From the NCBI GenBank assembly GCA_018524725.1, contig JAEUWP010000006.1, positions 1-64,000 of the forward strand: a DNA stretch of 64,000 bases, given 5' to 3'. The notes beneath the pieces are model-generated. The model searched no databases. It was given only the letters and a program-made list of their open reading frames with translations, and was not told the DNA's origin. Of this stretch, positions 11,750 through 22,442 are shown piece after piece. Each line of letters begins with the position of its first letter. Position 1 is the stretch's first letter. Source of the DNA: Podaxis mareebaensis (lineage: Eukaryota; Basidiomycota; Agaricomycetes; Agaricales; Agaricaceae). The position numbers and the translations under genes were made by a program.

Positions 11750-13197
11750 GATGGAGCGGAGTGGTCGACAGGACGAGGTCCCTGGGTAGAAGGACTCGGA
11801 GGTATATATATCCCGTGGGCACCCAGATTGAAACACTAGGCTGGTTGTGGTAATTTTATCGTGGAAGCTACCCCGATATTGGGGCGAGAATAGATGGACG
11901 TTTTGAGAATACTGTAACGAAACTTGTGCTCCAGTGGTTCCCCATATCCGTTGTCCCCTGGGAGAAGAATGCCCTGGAAAGAAGCATGATAAGTTGGCGC
12001 CTCAAATCGAAGTCGTTGAACTTGCCCCTTTGGTGTGGGATATTGGTGCCTTATGGCCAGATAGCGTGGTTGAGTTCGACTCGTTTGAGTGCCCAATAAG
12101 ATTGATTATCATTGGACAATTGGAAGCTTCGTATCAGCAACGAGTTCCTCCACTTCCCAGGGCATTACTAAAGACTCGATGGAAATGTTGAGGTGATGAT
12201 GACGAGGCTCCCAGGGTCAGTTGGCATAAGAAGCACGCTAGGAACTGGTCGTTAGAAGATGAAGGTAAGTATAATAACGAGAGAAGTAGTCGTGACAATC
12301 TAAAACCTCGCCGCGGAGTTGGGGGCGATGTTCAATGCCCTTGCTCTCAGCGTGGAGGCAAGTCAAGGGAATGGGAAAAGAAGCGTAACAATTTTAAGAG
12401 GCTGTAGGATGAATAGTTGAGCAGATTGCCCCCGTGTCATCTGTGGTTTTTTGCAGAGATGTGGACCTGCAAAAGCCACTCGAGTGCCATGGGAAGCGGC
12501 CCTGACGATCTCCACGTCCTCAATGGTCCGAACTCGTGACAATTGAACACACCATTGAAAGCGTGTACCTCAAGTGAAAGCGAACGTAGCTGTGTGATCG
12601 ATCCCCTGGTTTGCCATTTTGGACAACCACCCCTTCCTTATTTTTCCTCCGTAGGGCCGTACCGCCAACAAAACTTATTTTCGAACTTGTAAGAAGGAAA
12701 GTCCTCCTTGGATGTTCATATTTGCCGCTCTCCAAACGCGTGATCTTCAACGTGCCAGTGCCTCGGAAAAATGTCGACCCCAGTCCGACTTAAGGCCGTG
12801 GCTTGTTATTGACTACGCCTAACCCGACAGTTCATGCAAAATGTACTCCTGGTGAGTTGCCCCATGGATATCAACGTTTTCGAGTGGTTGGGCACTTGGG
12901 TGGCCGTACTAGACGTCGGTTTTGAATGAGGCAGGCGGAGCTTGGTAATCTCCCGCACCGGTGGAACTGTGATACCGCAAAGCGGATCACCCTTATTGGA
13001 CCTTTCATGGCTTCGCGATCGCTTCAGGCCAGCGATTCAAAGCCTCCATCAAAATTTAGAATGGTGAGTCAGAGGTTTAAACCCCTTTATTATATTAAGG
13101 CGCTCATTTCAACCCCAACCGTTCCTAGCTTATATCCCTGCGCCCTGTTATCCCCGACTCTAGCGGTCGTTCGCTCTCTTCTTTAAACCCGTTACCG
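11750..13197. other. intergenic, divergent promoters of MFS copy 2 and AGX1
   Basis: About 1.4 kb with no frame showing family motifs or a plausible splice chain. It must hold the divergent 5' regions of the transporter on the left and the aminotransferase on the right. I see no repeat, tRNA or transposon here. Confidence 0.6.
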
Positions 13198-14803
13198 ATG
13201 TCGCCCGCAAAGTCAAATCCACGTTTGTTGGCCCAAGAAGTGGAGTGTCGGCAGCCCGAGCACAAGTACGTTCCTTGATACGACTCTTGAGCAGCGCCTG
13301 AACTGATAAGAACCAGACTCCTCGCGTAAGGATTCGAGCGAAGCTCCCAGCGTTTCCGAACTAATGCGTAACTGAATCCAGGATCCCTGGCCCAGTCGAA
13401 GTCAGCAACGGTGTGCTAGAAGCGCTGTCTCAACCACCCGTATCCCATGTATCCCCGGACTTTACACGCATCTTCCAGGAAGCATTACTGCTCTCGAGGT
13501 GCGTTTTCTTCCTCCAAGATGATACATCCAGCGCCCAATCCTCTACTGCTATAGAAAGGTCGTTGGCTCTCAAGGTGGTCAGCCATTCATTATTGCTGGT
13601 AGCGGGACCTTGGGCTGGGATCAGGTAGGGCGCTCGAATCCCTCACCCCCGTCTATACTGACGTCCCGTACAAGGTTGGCGCGAATTTGATTGAACGTGG
13701 AGACAAAGCTTTAGTGCTGAACACTGGCTACTTCGGGGATGGGTTCAAGGATTGGTACGTGTTCAACGAATCGCTCTCCAACGCAATATTAAAGAGTTGT
13801 GTCTGGAAACTCAGCTTGACCTCTTACGGCGCTAATGTCACCACTCTCAAAGCCACGTCCTTGGGCGAAACCGTCCCTCTCGCCGCGATAGAATCCGTAC
13901 TGATCGGCCAGAACTACAAGCTGATTACAGTCACCCATGTTGACACGTCAACAGGTAGATCGGATATTTTCCCCTTAAAAAAGAAAACGGGACCAATGTT
14001 CTTTAATTAGGTGTATTATCCGACATCAAAGGTATCGCAGAGGTGGTCAGGCGGGTCTCGCCGTCGACACTCGTAAGTCTCTTATTTGTTAAGTCTCAAA
14101 ACATAACACTAAATAAAGGCTTCAGATCGTCCTGGATGCAGTATGCTCCGTCGGATGTGAAGACATCAAAATGGATGCATGGGGGCTCGACGTCGTCCTA
14201 ACAGCAAGCCAAAAAGCCATCGGTGCCCTCCCAGGCCTCTCAATCCTCATCGCAAGTCCTCGCGCACTCAAAACCTATTCCTCGCGCACAACTCCTATCC
14301 AGGGCTACTACGCCAGCTGGAAAAAGTGGCTCCCGATCATGGAATCATACGTCGCTGGCAAAGCAGCCTACTTTGGCACACAACCGGTTAATCTCGTACG
14401 CGCGCTAGCGGAGGCGCTAAAGGAGTTGATGAAGGATGGAGAAGAAGGACTGGCGAAGAGGATCGAGGGGCATAGGAAGGCTGCGAGACGCTTGAGGGCT
14501 GTGGCAGCGCAATTGGGCATGAAGAGTCTGGCGACACAGGGCGCAGAAGCAGCTGGGTTGACTGCCATTTGGGTTCCTGAAGGTCTTACGGCGGCAGAGA
14601 TACTCCAAAAGGCCGGCGCTAAGGGTGTAATCTTTGCCGGGGGTTTGCTCGCGGACGTGAAGGATCGCTACATCAGGATCGGCCATATGGGTGTGTCTGT
14701 GACAGATGAAGGGCGTGGCGACATCAGCAGGATAATTGATGTCCTATATTCCGTTATTGAGGAGTTGCTTGCAGAAAAACAGGCGGATCGTGCTACAACG
14801 TGA
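13198..14803 (+). CDS. AGX1: alanine-glyoxylate / serine-pyruvate aminotransferase
   Basis: Eight exons (13198-13265, 13317-13325, 13382-13498, 13555-13624, 13675-13754, 13815-13954, 14011-14072, 14126-14803) give 407 residues. Family marks are HKLLAIPGPVEV, SHVSPDFTRIFQ, IIAGSGTLGWDQ, LDAVCSVG and the PLP lysine in TASQKAIGALPG. The enzyme transfers an amino group from alanine (or serine) to glyoxylate, making glycine and removing toxic glyoxylate. The C-terminus (RATT) lacks a classical peroxisomal SKL signal, so cytosol or mitochondrion is likely. Exon 2 is only 9 nt (coding within KLLA), yet removing it would break the conserved N-terminal motif. The MSPAKSN start agrees with the family's usual length. 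Confidence 0.93.
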
Positions 14804-14930
14804 TTGTGATTGAATATCATTATTATTCATTATACGTATGGTGCCATACTCTTTGCTAAACAATTGTGTGAGTAGTTAGTCTAGAGGCTGGTGGTAGCAA
14901 CACTCATCCATGAGCTCGGGGATGACCAAC

Positions 14931-14943
14931 AAAAACAAAAAAA
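14931..14943 (-). terminator. RNA polymerase III terminator for tRNA-His
   Basis: The plus-strand A-runs (seven A at 14,937-14,943, preceded by another A-run) read as T-runs on the minus strand, 18 bases after the tRNA 3' end. This is the usual pol III stop. Confidence 0.7.
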
Positions 14944-14960
14944 CTTGGCCCACATGCGCA

Positions 14961-15044
14961 TGTCCGTAGCTGGAATCGAACCAGCGGCTCTTCGGAGTTG
15001 CTATTAGCCACAACGAAGTGATTTAACCCCTAATCGATACGGAC
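14961..15044 (-). tRNA. tRNA-His (anticodon GTG) with 12-nt intron
   Basis: The minus strand folds with acceptor GTCCGTA/TACGGAC, discriminator A, D stem GATT/AATC, anticodon stem CTTCG/CGAAG and T arm GCTGG-TTCGATT-CCAGC. The loop begins TTGTGG, giving GTG (histidine), the same TTGTGGC loop as eukaryotic tRNA-His once a 12-nt intron after position 37 is removed. The mature length is 72 nt. The extra 5' G of tRNA-His is normally added after transcription. Confidence 0.88.
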
Positions 15045-15323
15045 TTGACAATATGGGTCAGGTGTAAATATATAGTCTATTCACGGAGCCCGCGAAGGCA
15101 CGCAGCTAATCACACCTTTTCCGCGACGGCTCTACCGGGAATAATTCCCTAGCCCTATCTCGAATTATCCATTGCTCAGCTACGTCACAAGCTATGTGAG
15201 TGCATTGGGCCTCAGCCTGAAGTTTCATTCCAAACTTAAGAGCTCTAGGACTACCAACCCTTAACTCAGATCTTCTCACAACTGACAGGGTATTCAGATA
15301 TGCGAAGAAAGCTTTCGGCATAA

Positions 15324-16371
15324 TTATGCGAGCTTGGCTGAGATCATCATATGACAAAAATCGTCGAAGTTCATCGATTTGTCAGGCGACGTTGAGAACG
15401 TCTCCAACATTTCTATCATCTTGACTAACGTGAGCGAACAGTAGGATAAAACTGCCGGACAAAAGACCACCAACCTCCTCCATCTTGAGCTTCTCGTTTA
15501 AGAGCTTCGCTACTCTCTGGATATCTTTGATCATGATTCTTTGACTCAACAGTTCTTCAGGAGCAGCGGAGGGGAAGAACAAAGCATAGGCGTCGATGCA
15601 GGTTTGGCGTTGACGAGATGTGAGCTTGCGAGGTCTTGAATCTGGAGGAGTGGAAGGTGAACGTGGGCTGGAGGAAGATTTTCGTGTATGGCGTGCTCTT
15701 CGTCGAGCGGTGGATGCTGAGGGACCTTCAATATATTCGTCATCGTCATCGCCCTCATCCTCGATTTCAGCCTCAGATTGATGATACTCGTCAGAGTTTG
15801 AAGCATCAGATTCAATCCCTGGACCGGCCATTTCTGCATCTTCATCCAACTTGGCATCACCCGCGGCATGTTCGAGCAAGACGGCGCAGACAGACCGCCA
15901 GTCGTCCCTGCTGACGTACTGATTGCCACCTTCGAGTTGCCGGGTATCGACTCTGTTGTTGGAAGACGTCCAGCCTGTAGCGGCATTGCGAAATACCGCG
16001 AGGACGTCGTCGTCGTCTGGCGGGAGATCCAAAACTTGCAAGGCGGAAGGTATCATAGATAAAGGTATATGCTGAGGCACATTGCTCGAGTGGTCGCTAT
16101 CCTCGTCTCGAATAAAGCCCCCGCCGCTTGAATTGGAGAGCTCATGATAATCGCGAATGAATCCTCCACCTTCGTCGTCATCGCGCAAGAAACCACCTCC
16201 AAATTGATCGTCTTGGCCATCGCGTATGAAACCACCTGATTCGGGAATGAATCCCCCCGCTGGTGGTGGTTCTGATGACTTTGAAATTTTCTTAGCGACC
16301 GAAGTGAATGCAGAGTCGATTTTCTTTTGGGTCACTCGAGGTAAGGTGAAGAACAACGTGTCGGACGACAT
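15324..16371 (-). CDS. acidic EF-hand-like protein with GGFIRD repeats
   Basis: Two exons (16371-15475 and 15419-15324, 55-nt intron) give 330 residues. The N-terminal third carries five copies of a glycine-then-FI/FL motif: GGFIPE, GGFIRDG, GGFLRDD, GGFIRDY and GGFIRDED. A long acidic, Ser/Arg-rich disordered middle follows. The C-terminus looks like an EF-hand-type helical pair (CIDAYALFFPSA, MIKDIQRVAKLLNEKLKMEE). After splicing it continues MIEMLETFSTSPDKSMNF and ends SAKLA. Without splicing the frame ends in unrelated residues, so the intron is well supported. The function is unknown. The repeated GGF(I/L)RD units look like short linear docking motifs. An ATG at 16,440 would add 23 residues. 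Confidence 0.75.
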
Positions 16372-16611
16372 GGTTGTTCGTAGAGGCCAGACCTTTGTTT
16401 GTATGTGGTTACATGATGGACACTTGAGTACTTGAGTCATCTCCGCCAGCTTATCAACATACCTCAGACCCTCATACTCGACCCGGGATGCTCTTGCACA
16501 CGGAGGTCATACTTACCTCCAAAATGTCGAATGACCGAGAAATGGTTCAGCAATTAAACCACTTCATTCATTGGAAGCGCAACCTGAGATTATGTAGATC
16601 AACTCCTAATT

Positions 16612-17845
16612 CTATGGCCCAGCGTCATCGGGCATAACCTTCCAAATCCGCGTCACACCATCATCCCCTGTCGTAGCAAAGACGTCCTTCATGCCTTTTC
16701 TCGGACACCAGGAGACAGTATTGACATCGTAAACACCATGCGCTGATGGAAACACCGCGATTAGCCTGTGCTCGGGTGGAGCATTCTTTGAGGAATTCCC
16801 TTCCGTTTCGGTGGGTTCCTTCACCAAGTCAGAGCTCGCCACTACGCACATAACGCAATGACCTACCGCCAGTTCCCAAACTTTAACAGACCCATCACCC
16901 CCTGCTGATGCTAGCCAACCCAAACTACCTTTCCCATCCTTGGGTTTGCCGATACTCCAACTGACGGAGTAGACCGCTCTGTCGTGCGCGCTGATAGCCA
17001 GTACGCTCTCCCATTTGTACTTTTCTATGCGTTTCCAAACACGTACGGTCTTGTCGTCTGAAGCAGAGGCGAGATAATTGCCATTTGGTGACCAAGCCAA
17101 GGACCAAACGGTTGACGTGTGACCTGTGAGAGTTGCGAAGCAATACCAGTCCTCTGTAGGATCGTCGATGTAGAGTTTTATGGTATCGTCGTAGGAGCCA
17201 GATGCAAGAATCTACGCTGGTAGAGGCAAGGGGTGAGTGTTAGGGGAAGGTTGTCACGGATGAAGTGAATTGACCTCTTCAGATGGATGCCAGGCGACGC
17301 ACTTGACATCCTGTGTATGCTCCATGAGGACACCCAGACATTCGAAATCGGCATCGGGGTGGACTAGGCCAGAGTGAGATGCGTTTCCATGTCTCAAAAG
17401 ATCGGAACTCACCCTCCCAAACCCAAACGGTCTTATCCCGACTACAGCTAGCGAGTAGAGTGCCAGTTGGCGAGTACGCCACGCCCTTGCATTCGGTCTC
17501 GTGTCCTTCAAGAATCGTCATACACTCCCACTCTCCAGCGCCGAGCTCGTCTTCTCCGACATCCTCCTGCTCCCAGATGCCAATGTTTGAATCAAATGAG
17601 CCAGTTGCAAGAGTTTTGCCTGACGGAGACCAGGCTAATGATCTGACGGTTTTCGTATGGCCAGTTGGGATCGTGGTAACATGGTTGAACTTGAGTGTGC
17701 CGTCTGAGCCAGAAGAGTAGGAGTACAAGCGAACTGATTTGTCTGCCGAGCAAGAAGACAGGATTGGACGAGCAGGGTTCCATGCGACTGCCCAAGCACG
17801 GTCGTCGTGGCCTGGTAGCTCTGCAACAGAAGCAACTCTGTACAT
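16612..17845 (-). CDS. CIA1: cytosolic Fe-S cluster assembly WD40 factor CIA1
   Basis: Three exons (17845-17413, 17363-17275, 17211-16612) give 373 residues, almost entirely a seven-bladed WD40 propeller. Diagnostic stretches are GHDDRAWAVAWNP, CSADKSVRLY, GHTKTVRSLAWSPSG, GHETECKGVAYSPTG, HTQDVKCVAWHPSEE and a terminal DVNTVSWCP plus GDDGVTRIWKV. CIA1 (CIAO1) belongs to the late targeting complex that hands Fe-S clusters to cytosolic and nuclear apoproteins. The frame is restored at both junctions (VWVWEG and EEILASGSYDDT). A 48-nt in-frame stretch at 16,866-16,819 begins gtaggt and ends aag. It could be a third intron, which would shorten the loop before the last blade by 16 residues. Confidence 0.93.
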
Positions 17846-17887
17846 GGTCGATCAGAGATAAGTCGCTCATCAACCAGGCATTTTAAA

Positions 17888-18372
17888 GTCCCACGTGACT
17901 CAACGTCATTTACTATTCAATCTTGGTCCTGCCATACCACTCCGGAGTCCACTTGAAACAGGCTTCAGAGTATTGTGACGGGCGGCAGTGGTTTCCGAGT
18001 TTCTCAACGCAATATTTTCATTCTGCGCCCACAACACCGGCCGTGTGTGATACTGCTGCTAGATCTATCTAACCTTTCCCACTCTCCTATTTTTAAAACC
18101 GTCTTGCCCACCGGTGCCCGTTCGCCATCGCTCCGCAACACAAATTCGCGCCGTATGCCCCAGAGCCTTCCTATCACCATGGTGGGAAGGATGGCTTCGC
18201 GCGCCTTATCAGCATTTGAGTCAGAGCTCCCCCTTGCCCTTTTCCTCTGCCTACACAAGCCGTTTGAGCAGTGTGCGCCGCGTTGTGTTTCTATACATGT
18301 AACGAGTCCAAGAAGGCGAGTCACCGCGTTCTTGATTCCCAACGGGCATCTCACAACTAGTCTCAGCCATGG
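17888..18372 (+). pseudogene. degenerate copy of the P450 promoter and first exons
   Basis: This stretch aligns with 22,098-22,598, the 5' flank and first exons of the P450 gene. Shared landmarks in order are the CACGTGACT box, the TATTTTTAAA stretch, a block of about 110 bases around CCTATCACCATG, and the exon-1 bases GTGTGCCGCGTTGTGTTTC. About 67 bases around the ATG are missing here, between the two bases after GTTTGAGC and GTGTGC, so no P450 start remains. It lies between CIA1 and MGM1, and its CACGTG box sits 47 bases above the CIA1 ATG. No protein is expected. Confidence 0.8.
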
Positions 18373-18637
18373 GGGCTTTTGACATGATGTCGAGGAAACA
18401 AAGAGAATACCTGAGGCCATAAGTAGTCATCGATGAGGTGATAATACAGCAGGCGGAAGTAGACATAAGTACATTACACTCACTTCTGCCACGTGGTTCG
18501 AGCATGGCAGCTAACTTGAATACTTGCTGTCATTGATTCGGGTTCTCATCTTCGCTATGATTTTGTCCCTCAAGAAACGGTTCACAAACGTCCTTGCAAA
18601 CCCCAAAACAATTACATATGGCCTTAAGAATACCCCT

Positions 18638-21568
18638 ATGCTCTCCAGGCGCCTCCTAGAGGCTACACGCCTTGGGCATAGGCAATATGCATCGAACACT
18701 TTCCTCGCTTCGAACTCCCTGAGGAGGCGGTGCACCACTGCCTCTCCCGCAAACTTTCGCGCGATACAGGCCCGACAGATATCCTATTCCTCAATACCTC
18801 GCTTTGTTGCACGTGCGTTCAGAGCGCCAATAGCTGGAGCAACTGTCGGTGCTAGTGGTCTTGGCTATGCGAATTATAAATTTGAAGGTGTGTGTTTCTC
18901 ATCTTCGTTTTCTATGCCAATATTTAGTTTAAAACAGAGGTCAGAAAGACTACTGATCAATGGATAAACACTGTACAAGAAACCGCTCGAGACATCCTCG
19001 GAACAACTTCAGATGGACTCAAATCCATCAAAGCTGCTGTCTCAGAAATTCAGCTCCCCACTCTCGAAGCTCCCCAATTCCTCAAAGACCTATTCTTCAC
19101 CAGTGAACGCGAAGGCGGCGGTAGTCAAAACGAAGGCAACGAGCAAAACAAACAGAAGGGCCGGTCACCAAAAGACGAGGCTGCTATTGCCGCTCTTGTC
19201 GCTGCGACTCTGTCGTCGCCTTTGGATTCCAAGAAAGACCTCCCGGAGGAGGCGAGGAATAATGGGTTAATGCATCTGACGAAAAAGCTTATCGAGATTA
19301 GGCGAATGCTACTGAGCATAGACCAGAGCGGCGCGCTCAAGTTGCCCAGTATCGTGGTTATTGGGAGTCAGAGTTCAGGAAAGAGTTCAGTGTTGGAAGC
19401 TATCGTTGGACGCGAATTCTTGCCCAAGTGCGTATTACCCTACCTCCACAGGCGTAACGCCACTGATATCTTTCCAGGGGCGACAACATAGTCACTCGTC
19501 GGCCCATCGAACTCACCCTTGTCCACACACCAGCCGGAAACGGCCAAGCGCCTGTCGAATATGGTGAATTCCCTGGACTCGGTATGGGCAAGATAACCAA
19601 CTTTGCTGACATCCAGCGCACCCTCACCGACCTCAACCTCGCCGTTCCCGCGTCTGAATGTGTTTCCCATGACCCTATCAACCTCCACATTTACTCACCC
19701 AACGTCCCCGATCTCACACTCATCGATCTCCCCGGCTACGTCCAAATTTCTTCCCTAGATCAACCTGAGACTCTCAAAGAGAAGATAGCAGGGTTGTGTG
19801 ATAAGTACATCCGCGAGCCGAATATCATCCTCGCCGTCTGCGCAGCTGATGTCGACTTGGCCAATTCACCTGCGCTGAGGGCGAGCCGGAAAGTCGATCC
19901 GTTGGGTTTGAGGACCGTTGGTGTGATTACAAAGATGGACCTCGTCCCTCCTGAACAAGGAGCGCAAATTCTCAGTAGCAACAAATATCCTTTACACCTC
20001 GGCTATGTTGGCGTTGTAGCCAAGAAGAAACCTGGTGGACCGTTAACGGCACTGATCACACGGCGAACTGAGGACGACTACTTCAGGCAACACCGAGATG
20101 TCTTTGGGACGTCACCACAACTTATGGTCGGCACCTATACGCTTCGGCGCCGGCTCATGGAAGTTCTTGAGTCATCTATGGCATACTCACTTCATGGCAT
20201 TTCCAATGCCGTCCAGCTTGAACTGGAAGGGGCTACCTACCAGTTCAAAGTGCAATACGACGATCGACGTATTACAGCGGAATCCTACGTCGCTGAAACG
20301 ATGAACATGCTCAAACAGCGATTCGAAGAGTGCACACCACAATTCCGTAGGCCTGTCATCCGTGCGAAACTCAAAGAGATGCTGGACGATAAAGTCATGG
20401 ATATATTAGAACAATTGTACTGGCTCGATAAGAGGGCGTCAGAGTTGGGTCAATTGGGTTCAAATCCAAAACTGAAACCTGAAGATACCGATCCGTATTG
20501 GAAACACAAACTCGAAGCTGCTTCGAGTCTCCTCACAAAATCAGGCGTCGGGAGAGATTCGACGCTACTCGTCGCAGATGGTCTTCGCGTAGTTATCGAT
20601 TCCATCGTGTTGTGCGAACCACTTAACCACCATCCACGAGCCGCCGAGCGTCTCGTCGAATTCGCCCACAATATTCTCCGCGACCGTATCGGCGTTACAT
20701 CCGACCAAGTCGAAAACTGCATCAAACCTTACAAATATGACGTAGAAGTCGAACCAGTGGAGTGGGAACAAGGACGGCAACGGGCAATTGAACTATTTGA
20801 GAATGAGGTAGAGGTGTGTCAGACGAAATTGAAGGAGATTACGAAGAAGGTTGGAGGGAGTAGGAGGTTGAATGAGCTGATGACTTATGTAAAGAGGTTG
20901 AAGGAGGAGCAAATGGCGGCTAACGTGGCAGTAACCACTAATGCTTCCGATAGGGATCCTACTGCGAGTCTCGCGACGGATGACTCGGATGAAATGGCTT
21001 CGGAGTCGTACCGGTATCCTCCTGCGCAGATTATGGATGGTGAGTGGGTGAAAGGCCTCCTCCTCACTGATTGACCCGTGTTTCAGCCCAACACGCGATG
21101 ATGTACAGCGATAGGCTAGGTACTCTCAAACTGCGACTTGCTGCGCTCAAGTCACTCCGATGTCGTGCCGGACCTCGGAGTGAGGTTTTCTGCCCGGAGG
21201 CATTCCTTAACGTTGTTGCTGACAAACTCGCACATACCTCTGCCATGTTCATTAACATTGAGCTTCTAGAACAATTCTTCTATCAGGTCGGTTCTCTTCC
21301 CCTCTGTTCCAACCCCCGTCACCGATCCGTGTGTCATGTTAATTAGTTCCCTCGTGAGATTGATACACGCCTGCTGTATGGCCTAGATAGGAAGGAGATT
21401 ATCGCATTCGCGCGGGAGAATCCGGTCGTTCGTCAACACCTTGACTTGCAAGAGCGCAAGGACAAATTGGAAAACGTGATGAAACAGCTGAATAGTTTGT
21501 CGACGCTACGGGCAAATCCTCAGCCTCAGCCTCGGAGACAACGGAGACATTTTGGCGGCATGTTCTGA
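18638..21568 (+). CDS. MGM1: mitochondrial inner-membrane dynamin GTPase MGM1
   Basis: Five exons (18638-18887, 18938-19427, 19478-21039, 21087-21286, 21347-21568) give 907 residues, close to yeast Mgm1. The N-terminus is a basic mitochondrial targeting sequence followed by a Gly/Ala membrane anchor ([14 protein letters not shown]). The GTPase domain has G1 GSQSSGKSS, switch TRRPIEL, G3 DLPG and G4 TKMD. The stalk and a C-terminal GTPase-effector-like helical region follow, ending in a basic tail before GGMF. Mgm1/OPA1 fuses inner membranes and shapes cristae. The start is the third in-frame ATG; two upstream in-frame codons would put hydrophobic residues before the presequence. Confidence 0.94.
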
Positions 21569-22442
21569 CCTCTTTTTTTCGACCTCCCTAATCCCCTATA
21601 TGCATGTGCCATTATGACCAATTCGTGACCTTGCTTTTTCCAAAATTCGATCTGTAAACGATTTTATGTAGATCTTTGTGGAATGTTGCATTTCACACTC
21701 TTACAATATATCACACGCCGCTCTAGTCTAATGATTCATACAACAGCCGTTGCACGACTAAGCGAAGAGTAGTGCTGCAATGCGAGGATATGAATATGGT
21801 AAGGTAATTAATATATAAACACGGAACGGTGGGTATATGTTGCCTGCATTAGAGTTTGGCTTTTGCAGTCTTGAGGACGCTGTCGAGCTTGGTTGCAAGC
21901 ATGACGCACTGCAAGTGAATCCACCTTCCACAACACCATTGCTGACTACCCTTCCAGCCCTCCGCGAATGACCTTACCCTCCAAAACGCGCGGAAATCAC
22001 AGCCAAGCTCGCTTCATGAGAAACCCAGCTTTTGGCGGTGGACCAGGCGGACCAACGCCACAAAGGACACCAGGCATCACGGCACTCATCCTTACAAAAC
22101 ACACGTGACTTGACGTCATTCAACGTTGGCCTTGCAATGATACTACTACTTGAAGCAGGCTCAGACTTCAGAGTATTTCAACTCGCGGCAGCGATTCCCG
22201 AGTTCCTCGGCGCACTATCGGCCATTCTGTGCTGCTAGATCTAGCTAAACTTTCCCCATTTTCCTATTTTTAAAGTCGTCTTACCCACCGGTGGCCGCTC
22301 GCCATCGCTTCGCGATACGAATTCCCGGCATATGCCCCAGAACCTTCCTATCACCATGATGGGAAGGATGGGCTTCGCATACTTCATCAGGGCTCCCTCT
22401 TGCCCCTCTCCGTTACCTACACAAGCTGTTTGAACATTGAAG
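21569..22442. other. intergenic between MGM1 and P450
   Basis: About 870 bases. The right half (from 22,098) is the P450 5' flank, duplicated at 17,888. On the minus strand at about 21,914-21,851 a short stretch reads like a gene C-terminus after an acceptor (MLATKLDSVLKTAKAKL then stop). I could not find an upstream exon that keeps frame, so it may be a relic. Confidence 0.4.
22102..22118 (+). promoter_or_regulatory. CACGTG E-box plus TGACGTCA CRE-like site upstream of P450
   Basis: CACGTG (22,102-22,107) and the palindrome TGACGTCA (22,111-22,118) lie about 330 bases before the P450 ATG. In the duplicated relic at 17,892 the CACGTG is kept exactly, while the CRE-like site has changed to CAACGTCA. 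These match binding sites known for bHLH and bZIP factors; actual use is inferred. Confidence 0.4.

Noticed and set aside
15382..15474. C-terminal residues after KLKMEE in the unspliced EF-hand gene
   Set aside because: A 55-nt intron restores a conserved-looking end (MIEMLETFSTSPDKSM); the unspliced end is unrelated sequence.
16372..16440. Upstream ATG extending the EF-hand protein by 23 residues with a CPSC motif
   Set aside because: MSSDTLFFTLP is a more natural start and the extension has only one Cys pair; not excluded, but less likely.
16819..16866. Possible 48-nt third intron in CIA1
   Set aside because: In frame either way, with a weak branch site and acceptor; left in the coding sequence with a note.
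17975..18382. 135-codon plus-strand frame and its 138-codon antisense partner
   Set aside because: They lie in the duplicated P450 5' flank; the frames are not kept in the parent copy as coding exons.
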